A stretch of DNA of 64,000 bases from Blasia pusilla (GCA_050084515.1 CM114275.1:9176001-9240000); one strand, 5' to 3'. Numbered from the stretch's first letter, positions 45,212 to 56,999 are shown. Numbers and translations are program-made. Notes: generated by a model from the sequence alone, not told the origin.

Positions 45212-46440
45212 GTGTCTTACGACAAACCAAGCAAGATTGGGGCGGCAAAGGCAAGAAAATTAGCAGAAAAATCTATTAAACAAACTAAGTCACCTGAGAA
45301 AAGTGAGAGACTTGTAGAGGACAAGAGGGAGCTCAGAGGATGGAGGAGAAGTGAATCGCATCCACCATCAAGGAAATCAAGAAAACCATGCAATTGGCAG
45401 ATGCACGGAAGTTCCAAGCATGGCTCTAGGAGGGGACACAAGGACTCAAGCAAGGAGATATGAAAAGGTTGTGGGAATGGGCAAAGGGATTCAGGACCAC
45501 ACCACCAAAGGACGTCAGAAGATGAGGAGCCCAACCGATCCTAACGAAAGAAGGCGAGATGCTATCCGAGGACCATTAGATTATGGCAAAGTGGGACGAG
45601 GTCTTCAAGGAATTGTTCAAAGCACTAAGAGGAGCAAACCAGGAGAAGTGGAGGAAGAGGCAAGAGACCACTAAGTACCCCCTAGAAGAGTTGGAAGGGA
45701 TGAACGAGAATATAAGCCTGAGGGAGGCAAACTCTGCGTTACTATGCATGATACTTGAGTACCCAAAATTGGGCTTAAGCAACCCAACAAAACCATGAGG
45801 TATCTTCCTCATGCATAAAGCTACTAACAACAATTATAAAGAGGAGGATCACTAAGGTGTTGGAAGACCATAATATTTTCCTCAAGTGTTAAGCAAGCTT
45901 CCGCATAGAGAGAGAATGTATGGCGCAAGCGCTCGCACTCTGAGGGATCATAGTGAGACGCCAAGCGGAAAAAAATCAAACATGGGTAGGCTTCATAGAT
46001 TTGAAACAAGCCTACAATTCTATTTCATATGATGCGCTCCTCTTGGAATTGAAGCGGCGGGAATAAGGGGAAGGACATTGGAGTGCATTTGGAAGATATA
46101 TGAACATGAGACCTTTGAAGCCCTTATAGGGCAATTCCAAAAAAAGGAAATTCCAATTCACAAGGGAGTAAGACAAGCTGACCCCCTATAACCCACATTA
46201 CATAACATATACATTAACAATCTTTTGGATTCCAACCAAGGCGGGGTGGGAATCCAAGGAGTAAGCAGAACCAAGATGCATAGTTTGCTCTTTGCGGATG
46301 ACGTAGCCCTAATTGAGGAAAATGCCAAAAATCTTCAAGAAGCCATGAATAGGATGACTCGATGGACGAAGTTGTTGGACCAGCAGCACCAGCTGGTAAG
46401 AATCAATGCATGTGAAGTACTAATCTTTGGCGTGTCATAA
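45212..46440 (+). pseudogene. LINE reverse transcriptase
   Basis: GFIDLKQAYNSISYDALLLE near 45990 matches the LINE RT motif A region (F.D...AFD.v). KGVRQADPL near 46165 matches the 'GvrQGdPLSP' motif. HSLLFADDVALIEENAKNL near 46280 carries the catalytic FADD. The region before (45212-45840) is Lys/Arg-rich linker. Stops and frameshifts throughout. A Cys/His-type C-terminus was not found. Confidence 0.75.
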
Positions 46441-47400
46441 GAAGAGAGGGTCGAGACCCAATAGGTGTTCTGGTTGCAAGGGCAACAAGTTCCACGGTTG
46501 ACATCTTACAAATACCTAAGAATCATCTTTGAGGAAGAAGTGGATCAAGTGTAGAGGTGCCTAGTGAGGGAAAGGGTTGGAAGCGGGCAGGAAAAAAGTG
46601 AAGGAATATAGTTTTTTGCTTAGAAACCGCAAGAGTTGTAGAGAGTAGCCAAGCCACAGTAGGGGCCAACTCCTTTGCTGCCACGACTCAAAGATGGAAA
46701 ACATTGCCCCAAGTAATAGAATTCCCACTATGCGGACAGAGATGGAGCACAACAAAAAGAGGATCACTTACACACATAGTCACAAAATGCACAGAGTTGG
46801 AAGAACCACGGCAGACATGTATGGGGCAAATCTGGGATAACTTATCAGGTCATAATTAAACCATTGCGTTGGCACATCAAGACCAACTGAATGCTCTACT
46901 CTGAGGTAGAATACATGGTGGAGCATGGATCCAAGGATGGAAACACTCAAGGAAAGGGGGCGAGAATGAGGGCCAATACAGAAGTGTGGCAGCCTTCCTT
47001 GCCCATGCCATACCCCTACTCTGCCGTACAGTGTGAAGGAATGAGCATACTAAGTAGGAACTAGGTTACCAACAATAGCAACCGCTAGGATGATCCACAC
47101 TCCCGGAGCTTGCAATGTTTGCACGGGTTGAATCTTGCTGCTCTGACGGACATGGCGCCAAAGGTACATTGAACTTGAAGAATCACAGGATAGGAAACAA
47201 CTCGGCGATTGGTCGTGGAGAGACGAGAAGCGGAGGTAATGGCACACAAGATGTGGAGGAGAGTTGTAGATAGTAGTAGGAACTAGATGAGAGCAAGCTT
47301 GGTTGAAGAGAACCATAAATTGAAAACAATCATGTAGGAATAAGAGTAGAAAAACTTACAACCATTAGAGTTAGCGCATGCTAGAGACTAAGTATTACTA

Positions 47401-50171
47401 CGCTTAGGAGAAAACCCCACATCTCAACATGCCTCCGTGGAAAAGAAAGGAACTTGTCCAATGGAGATGGCCAAAATTAAGGGTCGGCGTCGGATATAGA
47501 GTCGCCAAAAGGGGGGAACCGAACGAGAATCAAGGACAAAAATATACTTTAAAAGTCTACTCGTTGATTGAAGAAGAAACCCATTTCATGTCATGAAATC
47601 CAACTAACACAATAAGATTAATCAAAGCCTTGGATCGTTCAAACCAATATTGAATTAGTGATACACATGAATGGATTAACAAGATTCCCAATGTCCCCAT
47701 CTACTATCTAGGGAAACCACAACCAAGGATTGGAAGAATCAGCGGAGAAAGAAGACCCTCTTGAGCTTGAATCTAGTTCAACTTTGTGAAATGACTTAAG
47801 AGGTGTAGAATAAGTGGGAGCCCTCGGTGCAAGTGAAATACTAGCACTTTTAACGTTATTTTATCCATTCCATGAGGTGAAGGCGAGGCTTCAATGTTAG
47901 CTCTTCCTATCATTGTGAAGAATATATTATTCACCAAGTTTTGGATTGTTCACCCACCAAAAGTGAACGTGAGTTGGGTTTAGACCTTTGTGAGACTCGC
48001 TAGTTTTACCCTACAGATGTTAAGGCGCCACAATAGTAATTCAACTTAGAAGGAGAGGAACCGTTGATTCACATAATTGGTCACTATGCTTGGTTGAAAA
48101 GCGAGTAGTGTGAAGCTATCATGTGTAGGATTATGAATGAATGCCTCCAAGTCAGAATCCATACCTCCTCAATGGGTTGTTATCAGACGCCTAGTAGGGC
48201 CGCCCTGTGTGTCCCCAAAAGCATGTGTCAAGAGCATCCCCCAAGCTAGTGGAAGAAAGTCATCCTCGGATGTTTTGCAACGCAAATTAAGACGATTAGG
48301 GAGATGAATACTTTGTTGATGACTTCAATACATTAGGAGATACTGTAAGTAGCAAAGTAGCCTTGCTATTACAATCCACTGACATTCAGCCTCTTGTCCC
48401 AATGATTCGTCCTTCCCGCTCTTCTATCGGGAAATCAGAAATGGTCTAGGCTTCCCTTTGTAGGCAACCCCCCTTGGTGGAGTTCGAGGTCCCGAGAGAG
48501 AGGGCGGACTGAGATCCCAAAGCTCAAGGCTCCTTAGCCTCAGAGTTGATGTGGATTGAGATCCTATGGCCCCTTAGTCGAGAGTCATCAAAGCCCAAGG
48601 CCACTTGGAAGAGAAAAGGCCGGAGCAAAGTGTGGATCAACCAAGGTCATCGGGGAGATGAGCGCCATCCAAGGGTTGATGGCCGGCATCGCATTCCTCT
48701 CTCAAGAGGTCCACATTTCATCGAGTCGTAGTCTCGGATGGGGACGGCCCACACGTGAATTGTGCACAAGGCTCTTGACCTCGGAAGGTCCAGCTGCATG
48801 CTGCTACCTCATACAAAGTTGTGGGGCTCAAAACTCGACCACATAGCAGCAGCGTTACCTTGAGGGTGGGACAGGGATCCAGGTCAATCTTAAAGCTTAG
48901 GCTTGGGCCCGCCTGGTTGTGGAGCATCTAGGTTATAACTGGTCACGGATCTCCTTGGAGCAAAACCCCTAGGGAAGGTTTGCAAGTTGCGTGCACCTCC
49001 CTCAGGGGTAGTCTACACTCACCAATGCTCCGTCAATGACGAGGCATTGGTCAGCATGGATTACCTCAATGGGACAAGAGTCTGCCTTCGCGGTCTACCT
49101 ATGCCATCAAGGTGGCCAAGTAATGAAGCATCGGGTCTGGGCGAGCCCCTTGGGGCCCTATACATTCAGGATGTTGGCATCCTGAGCTTTCCATCCAACC
49201 CGTCTTGAAACACGGACCAAGGAGTCTAACATGTATGGGATCCAGTGGGTGGAAAACCCAAAGAGGCACAAGTAACATGACAGGTGAACCCTAAATAGCA
49301 TCCAAACACTTGCCTACTTGACAGCAGTTGCCACACCCAACTCCTTCCCGCGCTCAAGCACACAACCCGATGCGGTAGTGACCCCTTGGCTCTCTTTCCG
49401 TTCTCTCTCATAATTGCAACTCACCATGATCCGCATCCCTTGCAACTCCTTCCACTACCCGCATTTAGGTCTCACACACGCCTTCGTTCCACTAGTCCCT
49501 ACTGCTTTTGCCCAAATGATCGTAACACTTGGGATGTTGTTACCCGCACCCATGCTCAATGCTCCTCAGCTAACCCCAACTTGTACTTTTTGTGTGGGCA
49601 TGCTGCCCTATACAACTGCCTTCCTAGCTTAACTCTCCTTTGCCATTGTTGCTTCCACTACAATCCTGCTTCTCTTACTTACGCATGTGTCCCTATGCGC
49701 AACCCATCCGCACGTATAGGAGGGTGATTGCCCTAACGCGAACCTCCTTAATTCTCGTAAATTCCCGGGGGGTATTAGGGCCCACACCCCTATATATGCC
49801 CATGAGGAGGGGGGCCGGCTTGGCCTGCACCTAAACAGTTGCCCTAGTCCTAATCCTAAACCTAGCTACAAATCCTGAGACAACTCTTCTCCTTCCCAAC
49901 ACTCGCCGCTCTTCAACGATGCTCACTCGCCTACTATATCCAAGCGCTCCTGCCTATCACTATGCTACTGCTCTATCCCTGTCCACTACCAGCAGAAATC
50001 TATGAAAAATGAGGAGTGCTTCCACAAATGGCCTTTAGAGCGAAAAAAATTTGATAACATACACGCTAATTAACTGACGTCTCCAGGGCTTCCCACTGAG
50101 GCAAATCCCTTGCCTACATACATACAACAAATTCTCTCTGCCCCCTGGTATCTCTCTTATGTAAATTGCGC
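47401..50171. other. no supported gene; old retroelement-like DNA
   Basis: Short frames (48546-48846, 48987-49208, 49386-49834) have no motif. A TATATA box (CCCTATATATGCCC, about 49786) followed by a C/T-rich stretch looks like an LTR promoter, but I see no partner LTR or target duplication. Confidence 0.45.
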
Positions 50172-50288
50172 GTAAAAAGAGCTCACTCGGCCAAAAACTC
50201 CACTTGTGAATCTACAACAGCACATCGAGCCACATCCACCCTCCGCTATGAAGGAATCTGGATGCTAGCACCCTAGTTCCTACATAAA
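50172..50288. repeat. LTR-like dispersed fragment, copy 2
   Basis: Matches 5551-5670 (AGCTCACTCGGCCAAAAACTC... to ...AGCACCCTAGTTCCTAC). Confidence 0.6.
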
Positions 50289-51681
50289 AAAGCAAGAGAA
50301 GCCTTGGCTTTGGCATATACGCCGAGGATGCGGGGTGCTCCTAAGGCCCAACATGAGAAAGATGGCTTGGAAAAGCCATCTCTCCCTCTCTTATAGCCTT
50401 GAGAAGAGCCAAAAGGCTCTTCCCCCAAAAATAGCCTCCAAAAGGTAACCTACGAGCACAGGCTACCGAGTGACCGTTGACTCGATCAACGGATCACTTG
50501 GTCAAAAATAGCAAAGAAGGGGAATAGCCATAAACGATGTTCTTGACGTAATGGAGCAATCGTCAACCTTATCCGACATCCTAGGATGAAGTTACACCCA
50601 AACTACCCATTGATCCTCTATGTCGTTGCCGTGGTAAAACTCTACGTGTCGGCTAACTAAGATGTCACACACATTATAAAATGCTCATTTGAATCATTTA
50701 AGCGTGTTATGGAAGTTATTAGTTCATCATTGGGGCGAAGGATTATTACTTCGTCCACCCCTAGCCTTGTTCCTTTTGAACCACTTTCCAATTTTGAAAA
50801 ATTATTTATCGTGGTAATCTATATTTTTAGGGGATTCATTTTCCAATATATTATGAAATACCTCATACATAGAGCCCACAAATTTTTTTAATAATATTAT
50901 TATAACTTAGCATAAAAGTATAATGACGCTTTTGAAAATATGTCGTTGTGAGCACTATTTTGTCCAACTTATGCTTGATCTTAAAAGGAATTTTCAAGCA
51001 TATGGTTTACAAAACCATTCAAAACTATCGCCTATTGGTCTAATTTTTGTACTTCTAGAAGTTGACTTAGGATATCATACTCCTTAAATATTATTTTCCA
51101 ATCTATGTTGCCTAAAGAAGTTTTGTAATGTCTTCTCCTAGGATAATACTATTAACTAATATCACTTAGTATTCCTAATCTATAGTTATTTGCTTCGCTT
51201 TTGAAGTAAGGAACCGTACTTAAAGTCCATGTTGAAGATTGAGTTATAATCAAACTCATCAAACAAATAAACTATTATATTTGGTACTCATATAAAGCAA
51301 GAAAAGCACAATTGCCTTAACTAGGGTTACTTAGCGTACCGCAATTAGTGTAAATAGAAACTAGGGTTATGGTCAGGATAAGGTTTAAATTTGTTTATAC
51401 ATACCTTAAATAAGTGAGAAGGGGGTCCACCCCCACCAATTCTCTTACTATAAAATTTCATGAGAGAGAGAGAGAGAGTTGTATTTCATCAATTATACTG
51501 ATTTAACAATTTTCTACATGATATTAAATCTAGGAGAGCATTCATAGAAATCCTTGATGCAGAGGAGATCAAAGAAAGGAAAAAGGAGGAAAATTTCAGT
51601 TTGGAGCGAAAAAAATTTCAATTGAAGTTCAAGAGGTGGAAGCTTGAATCTTAATGATGAAAAAAGTTTGGAGAGGATTGT
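50289..51681. other. non-coding interval
   Basis: AT-rich beyond 50660. A short plus-strand frame at about 51555-51653 reads EILDAEEIKERKKEENFSLE... and ends in KLES; its Lys/Glu-rich helical ending resembles the C-termini of some plant transposon-encoded proteins, but it is too short to assign. A small (GA)n lies at 51463-51478. Confidence 0.4.
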
Positions 51682-51720
51682 AAGCCCTTTCATAATTCTT
51701 TTAGAATTCTGAAAGGGCTT
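51682..51720. repeat. hairpin, 11-bp outer and 6-bp inner stems
   Basis: AAGCCCTTTCA pairs with TGAAAGGGCTT, enclosing AATTCT/AGAATT. It sits immediately upstream of the next hairpin and the 67-bp array. Confidence 0.85.
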
Positions 51721-51723
51721 GTC

Positions 51724-51756
51724 TTCCGTAACGGCGACGTGTCGGCCGTTACGGAA
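51724..51756. repeat. perfect 12-bp inverted repeat
   Basis: TTCCGTAACGGC (51724-51735) and GCCGTTACGGAA (51745-51756) around a 9-nt loop. It is distinct in sequence from the hairpins of the adjacent array. Confidence 0.9.
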
Positions 51757-51774
51757 GTCTGGACGTGAAAAACA

Positions 51775-52505
51775 ACAACCCGACGGCTTCGACGGGTTGC
51801 ACGCTTCTCGAGGGTTCGAGGCATTCATCCTCATTGCAACCTGTCAGAGTCCGACAGGTTGCGCGCCTCCGCCGTCCTGGGACAAGAACGCGAGGTGCGC
51901 GAGCAACCCGTCGGAGACCGACAGGTTGCGCGCATCCGCTATCTTCGGACAAGAACGGGAGGTACCCGCGCAACCCGTCGGAGACCGTTGGGTTGCACGC
52001 TTCCCTCGTCAAGGGATAACAACGGGGGCTTCCCGCGCAACTCGTCGGAGGCCGACAGGTTGCACGCTTCCTTCATGTAAGCGAAACAAGGCAAGGCCCT
52101 TGCGCAACCCGTTTGAGGGCGACGGGTTGCACACCTCGCCTTCATTGGGCAAGAAGATGCGGCACCCGCGGAACTTGTCAAAAATAGACGGTTTGCACGC
52201 TTCCTTCATGTAAGTGTTACACCGTGAGATAATTGGGCAACCCATCTGACGCCGACGGGTTGTGCGCCTCCGCCGTCTTCGGGCAAGAAGGCGCGGTACC
52301 CGCGCAACTCGTCGGAGAGCGACGGGTTGCCAGCTTCGTTCATGTTTGCGTTACAAGGTAAGGCAGAAGCATGCAACCCGTTCAAAGCCGACGGGTTGCA
52401 CGCTTTGCTTAGCTTGGGTTAATAGTTGAGTTACCAGGGTAACCCGTCGATTATCGACAAGTTACACGCTTTCCTATCCCTCGGGAAACAATGCGACAAC
52501 GTATT
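51775..52505. repeat. 67-bp tandem array of hairpin-forming units
   Basis: Unit starts at 51775, 51836, 51903, 51970, 52037, 52104, 52170, 52237, 52304, 52373 and 52439, that is spacing 61, 67, 67, 67, 67, 66, 67, 67, 69, 66. Each unit opens with an imperfect palindrome of the form GCAACCCGTCGG, 3-4 nt, CCGACGGGTTGC, then CACGCTTCC or CGCGCCTCC, then a variable part. A stray related palindrome occurs at about 52668-52695. Arms co-vary in several units (for example CAACCTGTC with GACAGGTTG at 51837). 67 is not a multiple of 3, so frames reading through it are not a repeat protein. Confidence 0.92.
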
Positions 52506-52858
52506 GTTCCGAGGAAATCGATTGCAATCCGACAAGATGTACCCTGAGTTGGACAATCCCGCAAAAGTCCCAAACGATTGGTTGCCCTAACATAAGCAAG
52601 CAATATCTTGTGTTTGATGCTAGCAAAATCGCCTCAAAAGATCTTCGGTCGGCAAGAAGGGGGTACCAACCCAACGGACTCCGACGGGTTCCAACAAAAT
52701 GAAGTGTGCCAGAACCCACGTCTCGCTTCCCAAATTCTCAGAACCCACCGACTTGACGAAGTTGCAACAGAATTGAATCCATTGTGTCAGAAAATTTCAT
52801 CTACCAAACTTCATCTTGTCATTCAAATTCTGTCAAGAGAATCTGAGTTCCTATTCAC

Positions 52859-52916
52859 TATAAATTAAACATTCTCATTCTCATTCTCAGTCTCCTCCCC
52901 TTGGAATCTTCTAGGA
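52859..52916 (+). promoter_or_regulatory. TATA box and pyrimidine-rich leader
   Basis: CACTATAAATTAAAC (TATAAA at 52859-52864), followed by an ATTCTCATTCTCATTCTC leader and the ATG at 52917. The spacing suits transcription starting near 52890. The hairpin array ends about 350 bp upstream. Confidence 0.5.
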
Positions 52917-54128
52917 ATGGATAAATATGTGAAGCTCACTTGTGGCAGTCATCTAGTGGCCCTTCCTCAATCAGAAATTGTTCGACCGCAAGCTCTTGAG
53001 TCTTTCATAGCAGTGGATGAAAATTTTCTCTCTGTTCAATTTCTTCTCCAAATTGGAACCATCTTTGTATCCAAGGATGTTAGGGTGGACGGTACGGAGG
53101 ACATAATAGGTAAGACAGTCCAGCCAATGATTGCAGACCGTAAAGTATGGAATCTCCTACCTCTAGCAAATGGTCAATATAGAGTTTACGGCTTGCCCCT
53201 GAATTCCTTTGTTTCCCAAGTAGACAGCCGAGAATTTCCTAGTGCACCGAGCTCTACATTTGCAACTCCTAGCTCAGTAGATCCGACTTCGACTCCAACT
53301 TCACACACTCGTAACAATGTTGTTCTTTCTGAAGAGATTCCGGATGTTATCAACCTTAGTGGATCTGTTGGACATCAACCGGGCCCTCTGTCCGCCTACT
53401 CGTTCCTCTTGCGAGTATCAGGAAATAGTTTGCTATCGTCTCTGGCCTTGAAAATATTCAACCATATTTTTGTCGACGAGTTGCCGCCCACGTACGATGG
53501 TAATTGCATTTTTGAGTTGCCTCCACTTGCTCAAAAGAAAGATGGAGGACGCCTGAAGGGTATGGACAGAAAGTTTGATTATCATCGATGGTGCAGGCTT
53601 CAACGGACTAGTGCTTCAATTCCAGATGGTCCTTGGATTGTCTCCCGCCACCAATGCGTTGGAGCCTTGGAGTGTAGAAGTTCAGCATGCCCGTATCTAG
53701 AGCGCAACGGGCGAGTCAATACGTCGCAATTCCCCCCCAAGAATGCAGAAACTCCATATGAGGTCGGTGCCACCATACCGCCGGGAGGCCATCAATGTCC
53801 TCATTGTCAGGCGTCGCCCTTCTGCGTTGGAGCGTATCTTGCATACATATTTTTCATTGTCCACGACTTGGGCTCCACGTCAAAGTACACAAGGCTGGCA
53901 GTTCATGTTGGCTCCCACACTCATCCTCTGACCAATGCAATTCAGAGACACATCAAGAAGGATGTGGCGAAGAAAGTTGCCGAGGTCTACAGAAACTCTC
54001 CAGGTTCAAAGCCCGGAGTGATCAAGCTCACAACAGCATCACAAATTTGTGAAAAATTGCTTGGAATCCCTGGACAGGGCGAGATCACAACGGCCATAGG
54101 CCATATGTTCTTCTTATGCATCAGTTGA
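52917..54128 (+). CDS. intact 403-codon ORF with GCM/WRKY-like Cys/His cluster
   Basis: Longest uninterrupted ORF in the window. Residues 1-110 are a mixed alpha/beta-looking segment. Residues 110-135 are Ser/Thr/Pro rich, a linker. From about residue 215 comes FDYHRWCRLQR, then RHQCVGALECRSSACPYLER (about 243-262), NTSQF, GGHQCPHCQASPFC (about 288-301) and an ending VHVGSHTHPL. The pattern of paired Cys followed by G.H.H resembles the WRKY-GCM1 zinc fold used by some transposases and DNA-binding proteins. A DNA-binding, TE-encoded protein is the likeliest role. It stands directly before Helitron Rep/helicase remains on the same strand. It may be spliced or read into them, as the last residues (GHMFFLCIS) look non-conserved. 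The family assignment is inference from residue spacing. Confidence 0.6.
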   Translation: MDKYVKLTCGSHLVALPQSEIVRPQALESFIAVDENFLSVQFLLQIGTIFVSKDVRVDGTEDIIGKTVQPMIADRKVWNLLPLANGQYRVYGLPLNSFVSQVDSREFPSAPSSTFATPSSVDPTSTPTSHTRNNVVLSEEIPDVINLSGSVGHQPGPLSAYSFLLRVSGNSLLSSLALKIFNHIFVDELPPTYDGNCIFELPPLAQKKDGGRLKGMDRKFDYHRWCRLQRTSASIPDGPWIVSRHQCVGALECRSSACPYLERNGRVNTSQFPPKNAETPYEVGATIPPGGHQCPHCQASPFCVGAYLAYIFFIVHDLGSTSKYTRLAVHVGSHTHPLTNAIQRHIKKDVAKKVAEVYRNSPGSKPGVIKLTTASQICEKLLGIPGQGEITTAIGHMFFLCIS

Positions 54129-54169
54129 GCCAATCAATAGCGCTTGCATCTTCAAGCCGTACTTGTATC

Positions 54170-55706
54170 CTTAACATGGGGCTAGAACAATTGAGACATA
54201 GATACCCTGATTTATCAGATAATGACATCTACTCCCTCTTATCAAGGTATAGCTTCAGTGCTTAGATACCAAGCAGCCCATCGTGGCATCTACGACACCT
54301 AAGGGATCTCAAGGCGATGGTTAGAAAGTGGGTATGCCTCACTTCTTTCTCACTCTCACTTTTGATGGGCTTTCAGATACAAGGTGGAAAGAAATAGGTG
54401 ATATAGAACGTGTAGTACAATGATTCAACCCAAAATTTTCATGGAGAGATGCACTTGTTGAATGCGCGGTTCTTTTTCATACAAGATTAAGAATGTTTTT
54501 TCATGATTATCTACTTATTGGTCCTCAGATACTTGGTCGAATCAGTAACTACCTTATTCGTTATGAGCTCCAAGGAAGAGGGAGTCTACACTCCCACATA
54601 ATTCTCTGGATTCACCCTGAAGATATAGATCAAATAACTTGAGAAATTTGTTGCTACATACCTGGGACACAAGGCAAAGATTTAATTCATAGTCCCCCAT
54701 GTTGCACCACGGATAAGCTTCGTCAGTATTTCATCACCAAACAGCTGCATAAATGCAAGCAGGGAGTCTGTATTGTTAAAGCAACCAAATACCACCCTCC
54801 TTATTGTAAAATGGGTTTCCCTGCGCCAGCAAACTTTTTCATTGCCTACCTCCATAGACACCCACGGTCGAAAGTGGATATATTACAAACCTGTTGAGAT
54901 GCATCGTAATATCATTCCGTACCACTTAGCTATTTTATTGTTGTGGGGTGCACACATGAACTTGTAAAGAGTTACTAATGTGCAATGGTCATTCTACTTA
55001 CTAAAATATGCACTTAAGTGTGAGCCCCAAGGTGCATTAAACATCACAACTCAGACAACTCACTGTCTTGGTTTGGAGGGATTGGATGAGGTAAGACTTA
55101 AACTGATATCAAGACTTGTCTTGAACAGATCTGTATCATCTACAAAAGTAGCCATTACATGTTTAAAGATTCCTATTATTTTTAGATCACAATCTGTAGA
55201 GTTCATTGATTCAAGCCCACCCCAGCAACCCACCACCCAATATAAAAATGCAACAGTACTTTGTATTCATCCCACAATTCTATATTGTCAACGACCAGAC
55301 TCATTATCCTTGTTGACCTTCTTTTAGTACTGGACAATGTATTAGATTCGTAAAATACATGCCAAAGGCAGTAAGATTTTTGTAGGTCCTGATTTAGTTG
55401 GAAACCTCATTTATGATACAGATCGCATGGTCCGATTCACAGAATTTCATCCACTTCATCAATGGGATGAGTTTTTTTATTAATGTCCTTCTCGACAATA
55501 TTCCATTCAGATCTGAACTTGAGTTACTCACTGTTATATCCCCCTCCTGGTCTTATCTACACGAATGTATTTACAAGGGTATATTTAGAGACTCATGCTC
55601 AATTGTTGACAGGATCAAGAAACATGGTGATGAAAACATGTGGAGTGAAATCCATGTCCATGAAATCATCTCTAAAACATTAGACATCTTTCCCCCTCAT
55701 CTATAA
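54170..55706 (+). pseudogene. Helitron Rep (HUH, Y2) domain
   Basis: The parts lie in shifting frames. GMPHFFLTLTFDGLSDTRW (about 54330) is the Helitron-like N 'G.P..F.T.T' region. YELQGRGSLHSHIILW has the HUH pair at 54589 and 54595. CKMGFPAPANFF follows. PVEMHRNIIPYHLAILLLWG and WSFYLLKYALKCEP carry the two candidate catalytic tyrosines, at 54995 and 55007. Rep nicks and joins DNA in rolling-circle transposition. Stops at 54414, about 54640, 54965 and others show it is dead, though the catalytic His and Tyr residues remain. Confidence 0.82.
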
Positions 55707-55724
55707 TTTGAAATTTCTCCAGAC

Positions 55725-56999
55725 ATGTATGTTGTTGGTCAACATCAAGACAATGAAATACCTATTGCCTACACCCCTTTGGAGCAAACTACTCTTGATA
55801 CTGGGTCACTCAATCCTGAACAATTACAACTCTACCATAAGCTCAGTAGTCTCAATTTTGGACTAATCATGCTAATATGCCCATTTGGACGTGGAAAAGA
55901 TTTTTTCATACACTTCATGCAAAAGTACTGGAATTCTATTTATGTCAAATCATTGCTTATTGCCACAACCGACATTGCTGCCGTTTGACTACATGTCAAT
56001 GTTGTCAGTGTCCACTCTGCCTTTGCTATACCAATCAAAGGGGATTTACCTACCATGCATATTGCATATGACGAGTATACATGCTTGAAAGATTCAAAAG
56101 TATTAGTAATTGATGAGTGCTCAATGATGACTCCTTTGTCGTGCGCATACACATTGCTACACAACATACATTGTTGTCACCGAACACACACACAAATACG
56201 CACGATCCCATGCTAACTCATGGCATCCAAACAAGGAGACAAGAAATACTAAAATATCTCCAATAAAGTAAGATCCAATCTCTCTCTACACCATCTCACA
56301 CCATAGCTCTCAAAGGTGTGCACTCTCTCTCATATCAAACCAAACCCACTCTCCTAATGAGAGGCTTGGGTTACACTCACAAGGCAAGGGACCATAGCTC
56401 CGCCGCCTTATGCCAAGAGGTTCAACAAAGACAGAATGAGCTCTCAAGCTCTCTCTCCTTGAGGTATACACCTCCCTTCTCCCAAGCTCTCTCCATGGTA
56501 ACCTATGCTCCCAAGTCACCTCCTTGGCTCTTGACATGATGTAGGAGGTCAAGGGCCACTCACAAAAAATAGAAAGTCGATCATATACTCAAAATGGTAC
56601 TTACCTAAAATAGTAAATTTCTCAATATGACTCCAAATGAGCCGAAACGAAGGGGAAACCTGCTCTCTCAGGTTTTCCGGGGCCTCAGTAGGTCTTCCTC
56701 GACCTTCTGAGCCTGTCCTCTACTACTCACAAAGGTACTCTACTAGATCTCACCGATCTATCCTAAAAGACGTGACACCTTGTTTGCTACAGATAGTTGC
56801 CATGAGATTACATCAGGTGTCTCTGATACCCACTTCCAACCCATTCTCATAAAAACTTGTCATATTAGTTGGTGACCTTTCCCAGTTGCCTCCAATGTGT
56901 CGGCAAGATCATCTAATATTTGTCTACTATGCCATATCTCATCTTCCCCATTCTATCCAACAATGGACAAATATTATATAAGTACATCCATGAGGCATA
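55725..56999 (+). pseudogene. Helitron PIF1-type helicase, N-terminal part
   Basis: LNPEQLQLYHKLSS starts the helicase. The Walker A position reads CPFGRGKDFF instead of a GGTGKT-type loop, so ATP binding is lost. TTDIAA corresponds to motif Ia, VHSAFAIPI follows, and VLVIDECSMM (about 56099) is Walker B. An LTR-like fragment (56137-56840) interrupts here. After it KLVILVGDLSQLPP (to 56890) is motif III. The helicase is cut again at 57000 by a chromovirus and resumes at 60857. Confidence 0.85.
56137..56840. mobile_element. LTR-like insertion in the helicase gene
   Basis: Begins TGTCGTGCGCATACACATTG, similar to 5396-5470, and contains ATATCAAACCAAACCCACTC as in the LTR at 10033. Helicase coding stops just before it and resumes at about 56840 (AACCCATTCTCAT, then KLVILVGD). 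The right end and target duplication are not resolved; a solo LTR is likely. Confidence 0.55.

Larger units (their letters stand above)
44072..47400 (+). mobile_element. degenerate non-LTR retrotransposon (LINE)
   Basis: Broken endonuclease and reverse transcriptase frames in LINE order on the plus strand, preceded by tandem monomers. No poly-A tail or target duplication was found, and both ends are approximate. Confidence 0.75.

Noticed and set aside
51719-52245. Overlapping frames on both strands through the 67-bp array (up to 164 codons)
   Set aside because: The unit length is not a multiple of three, so the repeat does not encode a repeated peptide; the frames follow from GC-rich repeats without stops.
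51775-52505. CRISPR array
   Set aside because: The repeats are imperfect palindromes with related, not unique, spacers, and the surroundings are a plant-type eukaryotic genome without Cas genes.
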